Below are positions 24,233 to 35,919 of a stretch of DNA of 64,000 nt, one piece after another. Every line of letters starts with the position of its first letter. Position 1 is the first letter of the stretch. Both the position numbers and the translations under genes were made by a program. Source of the DNA: Heracleum sosnowskyi (lineage: Eukaryota > Streptophyta > Magnoliopsida > Apiales > Apiaceae); the NCBI GenBank assembly GCA_030848705.1, contig CM061245.1, positions 65,064,006-65,128,005 of the forward strand, given 5' to 3'. Under the pieces are notes generated by a model that was given only the letters and a program-made list of their open reading frames with translations, searched no databases and was not told the DNA's origin.

Positions 24233-24916
24233 TGTGACAACCCGGGTCAAATCCCGAGCCTTTTTCAAAAATCGGGTCAAGTCCTGATTCCGAGTCCGAA
24301 TAAGCCGAAGCCTACTGGCCCAAACGCATCCAACTTAGGTAACGACTAGCCCACCACAGGCCCCCAAAAGATCATGATTTGTTGGTGCTAATTAGTAGTA
24401 GTACTTTGCCTTATAAACTGAACAGAAGTCCCAAATCCACTCGATGTGGGACTGGGGTGTTACAAACTCCCCCACTTAAACTCTTGACGCCCTCGTCAAG
24501 CCTGAACGGATAGCCCATAGGTTCCAAGATCATTCCTCCCTAGCCATTGTGGGATAATTACCGGCTGGCTTCGTGTCCCCACCTCCGGATCTCTGTCCAT
24601 TGTGGGATAATACCACCAGCCTTCGTGTCCCCACCTCCGGCAACTTGACGCATCAAGCTTTCGAGAGTCGGCTCTGATACCATATGTGACAACCCGGGTC
24701 AAATCCCGAGCCTTTTTCAAAAATCGGGTCAAGTCCCGATTCCGAGTCCGAATAAGCCGAAGCCTACTGGCCCAAACGCATCCAACTTGGGTAACGACTA
24801 GCCCACCACAGGCCCCCAAAAGATCATGATTTGTTGGTGCTAATTAGTAGTAGTACTTTGCCTTATAAACTGAACAGAAGTCCCAAATCCACTCGATGTG
24901 GGACTGGGGTGTTACA
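24233..24916 (-). mobile_element. T1: TRIM (terminal-repeat retrotransposon in miniature)
   Basis: 684 bp with 232-bp terminal direct repeats (24233-24464 and 24685-24916) that differ at about two positions. It is flanked by the duplication ATCAA (24228-24232 and 24917-24921). On the minus strand the internal part starts with TGGTATCAGAGCC, an initiator-Met primer binding site next to the right LTR, and ends with a purine tract AAGTGGGGGAGTTT next to the left LTR. The element therefore lies in minus orientation. The internal 220 bp hold two copies of a CCATTGTGGGATAAT...CGTGTCCCCACCTCCGG unit and no gene. It must move with enzymes supplied in trans. Confidence 0.93.
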
Positions 24917-25313
24917 ATCAACTTCGACAGATTTTTTTTGTTTTAACCGATTAAACTTGACAGAATCACTCTTTTTACCACAGTAAATTGTTTTTTAATC
25001 GTGAAAAATACTGTGGGTGTGTGATTAGTTTGAGTTTTGTACTCGGTTTTAGAAGAAATCAATCGAAAGTGACATTTTGAACCTCAAGAATTTTGTTAAC
25101 AGTGTTCATCCTTAGGAATTGATTGTTAAACAATTGATTTCTTAAGTTTAAGTGAAAATTCGAAATTTAACAATTTAGGGTTCTTAATTTGGATTGTTTT
25201 TTGTTTGAGTTTGTGAATTTAGGAAAAGGGATATTTTAATTTAATTAATTAGAAATAATTAATTAAGAAAATTTTGGTTTTAATTTTAATTTTCTGGAAA
25301 TTCTGAAAATATA
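24917..25313 (+). other. S1 leader before ORF3
   Basis: AT-rich non-coding sequence leading to the ORF3 ATG at 25314. I see no clear TATA/G-box arrangement like that of S2. Confidence 0.5.
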
Positions 25314-28300
25314 ATGGCCGGAGAATTTATTATTACCAAAACAAATCACGTCTCGTTTCACAACGTGCAATCCATTGCAAAACTTCAGTTTCGTGCATGG
25401 GCACAATTTTTGAACACACATTCATTGGTGGCACATGCATTAAGTACTCATGCGGTTCTTTGTGTTGATCAATTAACTGCATTGTACACTACTGCCACTA
25501 ACACATCTGAAAACAACATCTTATCCTTCAGTTTTGTTTTGCCAGGGGGCAGAACAATAAGGGTGACGGAACATGATTTGAAAAGAATTCTTCATTTCCC
25601 AACGGAAAATCTTGTTCCGGATCCCACGACTGAGGAGACACATGCTTTCTTCACTCTCATAAGAAGTCAACAACCTAACTTCTTTATGGGACAGTTTCTA
25701 AAGCATTACCTAACCAAGCCATGGAATTTCTTCTTTCACACACTAATCCATGTTTTTACTGCTAAAACAACAAATCTGCATGGTATTCCTTTGTTTCTTC
25801 ATAAACTAGGGTTTGTTATAGCTAACAATAGGCATATTAACATAGGGAGACTTGTGATTGAACAAATAATTTTGTGCATGGGACCTTTGGAAGAAAGAAC
25901 ATGCATAGATGATGTGCTTTGTTTCTATCCAAGGTTCCTACAGTTAATTCTGAATGATGTGTTAACGGATTAGGAAATAGACATCTTTGCAGAAGAGGAA
26001 ACCATGGAGTGCATGAAGATGAAAAGCAATGCAATAACGGCTTTGATAAAGAAGAATCATCTTCTAGGGGTGCCTACAGTTCTGACGGACTATCTTAGAA
26101 CGGTACCCCTACCACTTCTACCCCTAGGGGAACAGGTAAATCAAGGTATAATTCTTGAACCTGTAATTCCACCTCAACCTGCACCAATGGATATTGATCC
26201 AGAGCCCTCAGTGGCCATTCCTGACCAGGAGGTTGAAAACCAACAACCTCTAACCACGGTCATAGAGCCTTTGGACGAGCCAAATGAAACAATTACCGAA
26301 GCTCCTACTCCTACTATACCTATCATTCAAACAACTGTGAGTGTAGAGGGAGATAGTGACAAAGCAGCACCACATAAGGAGATACGCCCTTCAACAACAG
26401 CTCTGCCTTCCTCTAAAAGGAGAAGAATAGAAACCGAGGCAACTGTTGATACTTCATTTCTATCCTCCAAAGAGCCCTTTACTGATTTTTCTGATGCTGA
26501 TTGGGCAGCTCTTACCAAAGCTATATCTGAACCCCTAGCCCAATCAAACAAGGAAGAATTGACGGAAGCAACTAGTTCTCCAACCATATAACGGTCAGGA
26601 CCACTGGTTGAAGGTTATTTAATGAACCAAGAGTCTTCACAGACGTCGAGAGAAGGTTCTGACCCAAATGCAAATCTAAAGGTTCATTGCCTAGCTCCCC
26701 AGATGGAACATATCTGGATCATGCGGGTACAGGGTGTGACGTAGGTAAAGATCGGCAACTCGGTGACAATGAATCAATTTCAATTGAGGAGTTAACTGAG
26801 GAAAAGTCTTCACAGACTTTAGAGGAAATTTCAGGATCTCTGTTGTTAATAGAGCCTAATTCTAACCCCTAGAGATTCAAACTCTAGATCCTATTAAGGA
26901 TAAATCATCAAAAGATGATCAGCAACTTGATTTAACCAAGGACGGGGACCTGCGAAACCCCATTGCACCATCGGTGACCTCCTTAAGGATGGCTACGGTG
27001 ATTTCTATTGCAGGTACACAAAGCAAAACGGGAATGAGTGAAACAAAAACACTATCACATGGCCTGAGTGGGAAAGGTAAAATGAGTGAAACACCAACAG
27101 AAACGTTGAGTGAACACCCAGAGCCAAGCGTGAGGATTGACACCCAAACCCTATCAAATATAGATGATTTGATACCACTAACAGAGAGAGAAATACAAGT
27201 ACAATCCATTCTCGAAGAGATGACAGTTCATGACAGAGAGGGAAATCCGTTATTGAAAGTCCCTCTCAGACCTTCTTTTGCCCAAGGGATCTTTTCCGGT
27301 CAAGTTGATGGCTCTTTAACTTCAATACAATCAAAGATTGACTAGGTTGCAGCAGATTCCCGAAGAACCTATAGAGCTTTAAGCAGTGCATGTAGCACAA
27401 TATCGGGTACAAAGGAGGCAGTGGACTCACTGAAGAAGGAAGCTATGGAAGAACTGGTTGAATTGAGAGCAGACGTAAAGGAGCTAAGAGATGGATTTGT
27501 GAATGAAGTGCATGTTCTTCAACAAGTTCAAGAAGCTTTATCTGAAGACATTCTGGTTAACCGGGATGGTCAAGCTAGGGTCAAAGATGCTATGAATACG
27601 TTGTCAAGAGTGGAGTCTCGCCTCAACAAAAGATTGGACAGAATCGAGCAGACTACCAACTCAAGCCTGAATTACATTGACCAAAAGATTGCTTCTGTGG
27701 AAGAAATGACCACTGACATTGCTTTATTCATGGAAAATCAAGGTAATGGTCTGGAGTCGATCTGGAATATGATGAGAAATCAACAACCTGGACCTTCAAC
27801 CTATTATGCTAGGGATGACTTCACGGAGGATTATTCAACTAAGGGGGAGAAAAGAAAGGAAACAACAGTTATTCCAGTGAGACAATACTGGATTGAAGAT
27901 CTTGTACAAGAAGAGGAAGTTGAAGAGGGATTTGAATTCATGCATGAGCAACCAATGGAAGAGCATGAACCATATTATCCAGAGCCAATTGAACATCCAA
28001 TCTTGGATGATAATATGGAAGAAGCAAATCCTCTATCAATGGAACAAGAAGCTGCCTTGGAAAGATTAAAAGCTGAGAAATCAGAAAGAGAAGCCAGACA
28101 AGCTGAAAAGGAAACTCACCAAGCAATTCAAAGAAGCGAGAAGCTGAAAAGGTTTAAGATTTACAATGAGATAAGGAAGAAAAAGATGATAGATTTGGCA
28201 TAGAAACAAGGAAAGGACTGGGAGATGGCTTACAAAACATTTTGCGGAGTTGAAGACGGATTAGAAGTCAACGACAATGCTGATGTGGAAGTGATCATTC

Positions 28301-29025
28301 AGGACATCAGAAGTGTAAATCAAGAAGTTTAGACTTATTTCACTGCACTGAGACAATCTCTTATCTACTTGAAGGCTGGAGTAAAAGCAAGTGGTGCTTG
28401 TAACATTTTAATCAGTTTCATGGACAGAGGTACATTTGTGATCTCCTCAAAGTTTTTCGAACAGAGAACTTATACAGAATTGCAGGTGATAGTCATTAAG
28501 ATCCAAAGAACTACAAAGTTAAATGAACTGCTCCGTGAGCATGTTAAGGAGATCTTAATGAAAGTCAGTCCAGAGGTAACTGAAGATCCTCATATGGTAA
28601 GATTCATGAAAAATGACTTGTTCAGAATCTGCTATCTGACGGAGGACAAACTGAAAGATTATCCAAACTATCTGATATCAGTTGAGAAGTACCTGAGATC
28701 CACTGGATTCATGTCTACTGAGAAGGATAAAACAGCAGACACTCTGAGAAGATATTTTATGGAGAATATGCCCTATTATAGGAAGAGAGTGGAAAGAGGA
28801 TTGGAAGTGCATCCCAGACTACCCAACATGCCAAAGCAAAATCAGAAAGATGTTAGCATTGCATGGGTGTGGGCTGGAGTGAGTCAACAGGTTGAATACA
28901 TTGGAAGACACATCATAGGAGCAATCCTTAAACCTGGAGAACCACTGCACTATCCATCAGTGATTGATTATCAAGCTGCAAATTCCAATCATGTAGCTGA
29001 AGAAGGTGAGATCGAATTGGACTGA
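25314..29025 (+). pseudogene. S1 ORF3 (MAGEFIITK family), degenerate
   Basis: Homologous throughout to the better preserved S3 ORF3. Residues 1-220 form an N-terminal module with RTIRVTEHDLKRILHFP, LTKPWNFFFHTLIHVF, NIGRLVIEQI and CFYPRFLQLILN. A proline/acidic middle with an NLS-like SSKRRRIETE follows, then a coiled-coil region (about 27421-27780), a glutamate-rich segment and a C-terminal module ending VIDYQAANSN...EEGEIELD. In-frame stops occur at about 25971, 26589, 26870, 27343, 28201 and 28330, some with frame changes, so the gene is dead. STKGEKRK at about 27838 is encoded by an AAGGGGGAGAAA tract. No membrane segment is seen. Confidence 0.88.
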
Positions 29026-29163
29026 AAATTAGAAATCTGAAAGTGTAAATATTTAATCCAGAATGCATTTAATATTATCAATATGTCTTACTTTAATTAG
29101 TTTCATATTTCCTTAGTTAGTTGAGTTATCCTCGAGGTATTTGTTTGTAGAACTCTAACAATC

Positions 29164-29177
29164 AAATAGGGGGAGAT
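29164..29177 (+). promoter_or_regulatory. S1 3' polypurine tract
   Basis: AAATAGGGGGAGAT directly before the LTR at 29178; identical in form to the S3 tract at 37019-37032. Confidence 0.88.
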
Positions 29178-30338
29178 TGTAAAGCATAATATAACATAAG
29201 ATGTAACAGAGATAACTACAACTCAACAAAGTACAAGACAGACTATAATATTAACAGAAGCACAGGAATCCAGAAGTAAAGAAGAAAAGGTAAACTCAAA
29301 AAATCAAAATATGGTATGTATTCTTGAAGTCCGTAAACAGGTCACAGAAAGAAGTTCATTAATATGTTCAAGCCTTAGTGACAAATAAAGAAACAAGACT
29401 TTCAAGACTACAGAAGTATTTGAATGATAAAGAGTTAGTACCAGAGGATTTCAGTGATTTTAACGAAACAACCAGAACGGCAAAGGACTTATCAACAGCA
29501 TTGAATTGAAGACATAGAGGTATTGATCAAGTGTTAGTCATTTGTGAACCAGACCAGTTGCACTAGTTGTCAACACTAAAACGATCAAGATGTTTATCAT
29601 CTCGGAAGAAATTGATTTAAGTCAAACCTGAAACATCCTGAAGTGAAAAGAATATTATAAGGTATGTTTAGGTTTAATTGGAAGTACAATATGCTTGCTG
29701 CAAAAAGAGAGAACCTTCAAGGATCAAAATGCAATTAGAAGACATTCGATAGTTTTCTTTTAAGAAAAACTATCGAAAGTGATGAAGGAGGATTAAGTAA
29801 AAAACCATCGAATTACTTTTAAAAGTAACTAGATTTCTCTTCGATAGATTTTAAGGAAAAGTAAATCTTTCATACGATAGTTTTTTAAAAGAGGGAGCAG
29901 ATGAAATTTATTATCTTTGTCAGGTTGATGAGGAGAATGGACGACCAATATCTCTTCCTAGCCTTCGATGGTTTTCCTAAGCCTACAATTACGAGAGTGA
30001 AGACAGTGTCTTCTTCAGTTAAGAGATTACAGAAGATCATTTACGAAGAGAGGGTTTTTTGAGCTTGAAAAATTCACAGAGAAATTAATATTGCTTTAAA
30101 TTCTATCATTGTATTGATTTTGTGTAACCTGAACTCATTGAAGCTAATCCTACGGATTAGAAATTGTAGCACCCTTCATGGTTTATATTTATAAAATGAT
30201 ATATTCCCCGACTCGTGTTTTGATTTGGTATATTTGATTTCGGACAAGAACACAAATAATTATCCGCGAACAAAATTGAATAATTTGTAAGTATCGTATT
30301 CAACCCCCCCCCCTTTCTACGATACTTTAGACCTAACA
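29178..30338 (+). repeat. LTR serving as S1 3' LTR and apparently as S5 5' LTR
   Basis: Begins TGTAAAGCATAATATAAC and ends ACTTTAGACCTAACA (1161 bp). It is homologous to the S3 LTR 35920-37018. It contains the TATCGA/CGATAG motif cluster (29745-29970). The base after it starts GTGGTATCA, a primer-binding-site remnant rather than obvious flanking DNA, and gag of the same family follows. Confidence 0.85.
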
Positions 30339-30339
30339 G

Positions 30340-30347
30340 TGGTATCA
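30340..30347 (+). promoter_or_regulatory. Primer binding site remnant of S5
   Basis: TGGTATCA, the first eight bases of the initiator-Met site, begins one base after the LTR. Beyond that, AATAC replaces GAGC. Confidence 0.6.
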
Positions 30348-30717
30348 AATACAACATAATTAATTAAAACATGTCTTCATGCTTTCTTGTAATGACTCAT
30401 TTGAATGCCTCCTTGGAATGCCTCCATGTCTTCAATTACATTACATAATATGATTGAATCTAATCTAATGAACTTACAAGTGGAACTCGAGTTACATTCG
30501 AGATTTAATCATTACAAGAATAAACGACATGCAAGTCATATTTAAAAACAAAACCATAATTTAAAACCTCTAACCTATGGGTCTTAAGGCCATAACCATA
30601 CACCATGCTCATATAACAATTAAGAACATCTTAAAACACATAAACATGACATATCATATAAAACTTCTCATGATCCAATCACGAATAATAAATAAGTAAG
30701 GCATATGTCATAGAATA
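30348..30717. other. Unassigned AT-rich segment where S5 gag N-terminus is expected
   Basis: 370 bp with no gag similarity in any frame. It contains a short direct repeat (GAATGCCTCC at about 30404 and 30418). It probably replaced the first 250 or so codons of gag by insertion or deletion; I could not identify its source. Confidence 0.4.
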
Positions 30718-31596
30718 ATGCGGTACGGATCTTTAATCAGGTGTTTTCAATGCAATGACTTGGGGCACTTTGCAAGTAAGTGCAAGAAACCAAAGAAGAA
30801 AGACAAGACTTTCTTTGAACTTGAAGCAAAGTATGAGGCTCTGTTAAAGAAGCAATCAAACAAGGCATTCATAGCTGAGGAGAAGTGTTGGGATGATACA
30901 GATAGTAATGAAGAGGATTCAGAATTCTGCAACTATGCTTTGATGGCTAAGTCAGAGAACAATGAAGGCTCTTTGGATTACTCTCAATTACCATCTTTAA
31001 CCACCATTGACATGTCTGTTTCTGAATATAAACAAACTATTGAAAACCTAAGTGTTGAAATGTTTAACATTCATACTAGTATGACTGCTGCTAGTGAGGA
31101 AATTGATAAATTGACTGTTAAGAATGAATTGTTAAACAAAAGAAATGAAGAACTTGAATAGATTTTTATGCATGTAGAAAATCTCCAACAAGAGGTTGAG
31201 TACCTGAAAAACAAAGTTGAATGTGTTAATCAGATAGAGAAAAGCTCTTAGAGATGAATTGGCTGAAAATGAACTTAAGGTAAGAGCATTTAGAAATTCA
31301 TCAAATCTTTTGCAAACCTATCATGATAAGCATCAAGAAAATACCAATTCGGCTATTGGTTTTGACTATGACACACTCAAGAAAAAGAAGGGTAAGGCAT
31401 CTGTTGATGACACCAAAGTTGTTCATGAGAATGTGCCTCACATTGTGAAAAATGCTAAGGTCCTTATCTTTAAAGAAGCTTCATTTAGTCTTGATGAGGA
31501 ATCCATGTTCATCAAGCAACTGTTAATGAAGAAGATGAGGAACAAGCTAGTGAACAACCTACACCTTCTAAGAGTGAGAGTGTCAAAGTGGAAACC
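30718..31596 (+). pseudogene. gag: S5 gag, first remnant (zinc knuckle and coiled coil)
   Basis: Starts in mid-gene just before the knuckle CFQCNDLGHFASKC (30742). It continues through KKKDKTFFELEAKYEALLKK and a heptad-rich stretch (ENLSVEMFNIHTSM...LLNKRNEELE). A TAG near 31159 and a frame change before 31259 break it. Interrupted at 31596 by C1 (target copy AAACC 31592-31596) and resumed at 33692. The stretch SVEMFNIHTSM matches the S3 gag remnant (MFNVHTSM) at 48634, so both belong to one family. Confidence 0.85.
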
Positions 31597-31778
31597 TGTT
31601 GGGTTTCGAGCATGAAAATGCAGCGAAAAACAATAAAATTAAGAAACCCTCCGCAGGATCCATACGAAAAACTGATATTTAATTCGTGAATAGAATTGTT
31701 TACCTTTTGAAGTTTTACAAATGGATGATTAATGGAGGTCCTTGCTATGATCACCACGTATCCCGCCTTGCGATATAC

Positions 31779-32323
31779 TGTTGCCCAGTAATAAGCAATT
31801 GTAGAAGGGGGGTTGAATATAATTGTATAAGATTCTCGACTTTAATAAGATATGAATCACAAATATGAAAGAATGATAACATCTTTATTAAATCTGATAT
31901 AAAACTGTTACAAACTCTCTCAAGAAATTCTGAGTTCTTGAGAGCTTCTAGGTTACAAAGATACTCGTGTATTCGATTATGTTCACCTCTGTTCACTTCA
32001 TAAATCGAAACCTAAACTGTGTTTATATACTACACAGCTTCTCTATCAATGATAAGTCCTAATCAATTACAAAGATTGAAACCTATCCTAAATTGATAGC
32101 TTCATTCCTACAGACCAGGAACCGACAGAATAATCTTCCTTATTTAACTAGACTCCAAATATAACTCGAAGTAGGAATCCTGATCAGCTTCCAGTCCTGA
32201 TGATCAAACCTGATCCCAGTCCTGATATTCATTCTGATCCTGACGACCATGCAATCCTGATGACGTCAGCAATCCTGATCAGTTGAGTCTAGATCCTGGC
32301 GATCATTGAATCCTGATCTAACA
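31779..32323 (-). mobile_element. Solo LTR of the S6 family nested in C1
   Basis: 545 bp bounded by TGTTGCCCAGTAATAAGC and CCTGATCTAACA on the + strand, flanked by the duplication TATAC (31774-31778 and 32324-32328). It closely matches the S6 LTR 48654-49214, including repeated CCTGAT motifs at 32190-32315. Minus orientation follows from that match. Confidence 0.93.
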
Positions 32324-32406
32324 TATACGTCTCTAATCAGTCCATACGAACGCTCGATCGTCCAACGATCACCGGAGCTGGTACTAGCCAAGAAAACAGC
32401 CTCGAA

Positions 32407-32448
<42 letters not shown>
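32407..32448. repeat. TC microsatellite
   Basis: A run of TC dinucleotides with one TTT interruption, within C1; on the minus strand it is a GA run in the LTR leader. Confidence 0.95.
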
Positions 32449-32449
<1 letters not shown>

Positions 32450-33691
32450 CCTCTCCTTGATGTAGAGTAGCTAGGGTTTTCTCAAAAACGAATTATATGA
32501 GTTAACCCTAAAATAATACATCATTATGTATTTATAGGGAGAGAAGAATGGGCTGAACCCTAATCTGATCGGGCTTCCAAAACCCAGTCCGATTATTAGT
32601 TGTATTATTATTAAGTTTGAATTATAGTATAATTAAACAAGTCCCACTTAATTAATTCAATATAATAATAATAATAATAATTTATTTAAATTCATAATTT
32701 AAATAAAGCTCCGTTTAAAACGTTCTATGTGTGTGACCCTTTAGGTTATTATTACGTTGGCAATAATTTTAATATCTAATAATAAAATTATAAAAAATGA
32801 GCGGCATCTAGTAATGCATCATTGTTACCCAAGTAATAATAATAATTGGTAATTCAATTAAACCCGTTCGTGAATAATGTTTCATGTAATATAATCCTTT
32901 TAACCTTATATTATAGATTAAACTCGAGGCATGGTTTATCTCACCCTCTTCATCATTTAATCCCGGTTTACTTGATCAATGAGTAGACTATTAAACAAAT
33001 CACTATTTGAGCATGGCCATGCATTTCATAGTCTCACACAATCAAGAGGCCAATAATATCACTCCTAAAATAGGAGGGTTAAATCATATGTCTATCATTC
33101 ATATTTCTCATATGATTCATAATATACCCGATTTCCACCTTTATCATTATCCGTTCAAAGGTAACTTTGAGTAGAATCAAAGTATATTAATTCTCATATA
33201 GAAATCTAATAATTTGAAGTTTGAGGATCATTACACCATTTTCACTATGAGAATTACTTATGACACTTGATAACATTTACCATGAATAATTCTCACGGTG
33301 GGTCTATCCAATGCCATGTGTTTCTAATCATGCACTTATGTTTTTGACTTTAGTATCGTTATACCTATGACCAATGAGATGTGGTCATCAGTCAACAAAT
33401 ATACTAGTCTTTATGCATTATTATTGCCCTTAAATAACAATACTCGACTAGGGATATTTAGGATTATAAACACTATTCATATAATCTCATTTCTAAGTCA
33501 CATACTTAGAGATATAGAATTCATGTTTATATTCCAAGGATATTTATTATTCTAACATTTATATCGATCACAATAAATAAAGACATAATAAATAACTAAA
33601 GAAAATTCATAAAATATAACCATTAATAATCAAAAAGTCTTTCCTAAGAACATAATAGTATTGTCTCTAGGGCACAAATACTAACAAAACC

Positions 33692-34282
33692 AAGAAGCCT
33701 GTTGAAGTTAAGAACACTCCTATTAAGTTTATTCCTGTGAAGTCTGAGAAAATTGAGTCTGTTAGGTCTACACCTAAGAAGAAACAAAATAGAAATGGCA
33801 AACTAGGGATTAACAAGAATAAAAGTTATGCTTATGTGCCAAATGCCCCTATAAAAGTTTGTCAAAACTGTTCTAGTACTAATCACTTGACGCATGCTTG
33901 TAAGAAACCAACTGGTAGTGTACCTAAACCATTTTATGACTGTTATGTGCCTTTAAGACATAGAGATTCACCATTCTGTGATAAACTTGACTGCATGTCA
34001 TGCAATATGAATGTCATGACTAGTTGCTTTAATCTAAGAAGACAATTTATGAATGGTTGAATAAGTCACAATGTTTGTACACACACCAGAAGCCATAAGT
34101 CTTCAAGCCCTACTAGTTCTAGAAGGGCATCTCCGTCATCAAGGTCTAAGAGTCCAATCTCTGAGACCTCTAACAGCGACATGAAGACTGGCTCATAGAA
34201 ATTCCACAAGCATGTTGGATTTGATAAAACTGTTTCCAAGTCAAATGGACCCAAACTTGTTTGGGTACCAAAGCAGAAGTAA
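33692..34282 (+). pseudogene. gag: S5 gag, C-terminal remnant
   Basis: Resumes after C1 with KKPVEVKNTP-like sequence. It carries the knuckle CQNCSSTNHLTHAC (about 33860), a cysteine cluster CDKLDCMSCNMNVMTSC (about 33980) and a serine-rich basic tail. Stops interrupt it at 34058-34060 and about 34196. It ends GPKLVWVPKQK with TAA at 34280-34282. The last base of that stop is the A of an ATG opening the pol frame (TAATG). Confidence 0.82.
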
Positions 34283-35102
34283 TGCATTTGTGTTTGCAGG
34301 GCAAAATAAAGGAAAAGAAGGTCATGTGGGTGTTGGACAGTGGATGCTCAAACCATATGATTGGTGATATGGCCATGTTATCATAGTATGAAGAGAAAGT
34401 TGGCCCTATGGTTACTTTTGGAGATGACAGCATTGGTAACACATTGGGATATGGCAAGTTGGAAACTAGAAATGTCATCATTGAAGATGTTGCACTGGTC
34501 AGTGGACTCAAACACAATCTGTTAAGTATTGGTCAGTTTACTGACAGAGGATTCAAGGTTGGATTTGACAAAGATGACTGTTTGATCACACACAAAAAGA
34601 CTGGTGACCTTGCTCTAACTGGAGTAAGGAAAGGAAGCCTATTTGTAGCCAATTTGGATTCTGCAAATAAGGGAAAATTTTGTTGCTTGTATTCAAAAAC
34701 ATCAAATGAAGACAGTTGGTTGTGGCACACGAAACTGTCTCATTTGAAATTCAAGGCAATTAATTCTTTGGTGAAAAGAGAGTTAGTCAGAGGCATGCCT
34801 ACACTTGGATTCTTACAAGAAGGAGTGTGTGAGGCCTGTCAAAAAGTAAATATGAAGAAATCAAGTCACAAGTCAAAAACTGCTACATCAATAACAAAGC
34901 CCTTACAGTTGATTCACATGGATTTGTTTGGGCTTGTTAATGTTCAATCACTTTCAAAGAAGAGGTATGCTCTAGTAATGGTTGATGATTTCTCAAGATA
35001 TACTTGGGTTCAATTTTTGGCCGCCAAAGATGAGGCTCCAAAGATAATCATTGAGCACATCAAGAAAGTGGACAAAGATGCAAGAGTCAGAAATGCAACT
35101 GT
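34282..35102 (+). pseudogene. pol: S5 pol, 5' part: protease, pre-integrase, start of integrase
   Basis: The ATG at 34282 overlaps the gag stop, and the frame is continuous from it (MHLCLQGKIKEKKVMWVLDSG). Protease motif LDSGCSNHMIG is near 34336. A TAG at 34384-34386 is the one internal stop. The zinc-binding pre-integrase region (LWHTKLSHL, CEACQK) and the first integrase block (HMDLFGLVNV, VMVDDFSRYTW) follow. The gene is cut at 35102 by G3, and the rest would lie right of the window. LFGL replaces the usual LFGP after the first catalytic D. Confidence 0.9.
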
Positions 35103-35919
35103 TGTAACACCCCCAGATCCGGGGTCGGAGATCTAGGTTGTCACGTTCCTTTATTCCGTACAAACACTTGATACTTGAATCATAATAATATAAATCAACA
35201 CCCATGGTGACCCCACCATCAATATACTCACGCCAGTTATGTCTCAGAAACGAAATTGCAAAAACAGTAGTCATATGATCCATAAATTAAAATTATTACA
35301 ACCCAAAAGTAAAATACTTGCAACCTACTGCCAGTATGATTTCTATTTGAAACCAGAAAGGCAGCGCAAAAGTTTGTTCTTGTTCATTAATATACATACG
35401 TGATACTTATAAATAAACCGGAGCAACAAGAGTTACACTCTGAACCAACTCAGTACTTCTACCTGAGGTGCTGCAACTGTCATCCTATGGGCGGTCTGCG
35501 CGGCCCAAACGCGCTTCCGAGTGGTATGACGAATCCTGGCCATCTACTCTAGCTGTTGTGTTGTGATATATATAAAAGAAAACCTTTAAAACTTCATTCA
35601 TATACAGAATGATATATTTATTATTCTTTTCATAAAAATATGCCATACAGTACCTCTACTGTATGAGGAACATCATTACTCATCACTGCCACATTATCAG
35701 TAACTCAGCGCCTAGGCTTTCGTTACAATGTGCAGCACAACTCCAATTGGAGGGAAGGGGCCTTTTTCCGGAGCACGCCACGATACACGATGATCAGTCG
35801 TTATATCGTACTCACACTTTTCTACTAGTAAATGGACGACATCTTAACACGATTATCACCCTAGCCGCATACGGGCTTTGTATCTGCTGGACTGTCCCAC
35901 AGCCTCCTGCGCGAGATAA
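35103..35919 (-). mobile_element. G3: 3' end of a Ty3-type LTR, cut by S3
   Basis: Begins on the + strand TGTAACACCCCCAGATCCGG followed by a TTGTCACG block. This is the reverse complement of a G2-like LTR end (CCGGATTTGGGGCTGTTACA). TGTCTCAGAAACGA also matches the G2 terminal region in reverse complement. No coding sequence. At 35919/35920 it is interrupted by S3; the remainder is expected beyond the right edge. Confidence 0.72.

Larger units (their letters stand above)
3811..30338 (+). mobile_element. S1: Sirevirus-like Ty1/copia element, degenerate, host to several insertions
   Basis: Outer element of the left half. Its remaining parts are pol (3811-5576 and 21939-23244), a motif-rich spacer, ORF3 (25314-29025), a polypurine tract (29164-29177) and an LTR (29178-30338). 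Order and orientation are those of a Sirevirus: protease/integrase, reverse transcriptase, RNase H, then an extra ORF before the 3' LTR. The 5' LTR, gag and protease would lie left of G1, outside the window. S2 (with nested G2) and T1 are inserted in it. All coding parts carry stops or frameshifts, so it is dead. LTR and ORF3 place it in one family with S3 and S5. Confidence 0.85.
31597..33686 (-). mobile_element. C1: solo copia LTR inside S5 gag
   Basis: Starts TGTTGGGTTTCGAGCATG and ends GGGCACAAATACTAACA, with the 5-bp duplication AAACC at 31592-31596 and 33687-33691. Without the nested solo LTR it is about 1.54 kb. A TATA box, TATAAATA, on the minus strand at about 32530-32538, precedes a minus-strand AGGGTT-containing leader, so the LTR is in minus orientation. 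No coding domain or internal region is present. Confidence 0.87.

Noticed and set aside
24496..24819. 107-codon minus-strand open frame
   Set aside because: Lies across the TRIM LTR and internal repeat; no protein features.
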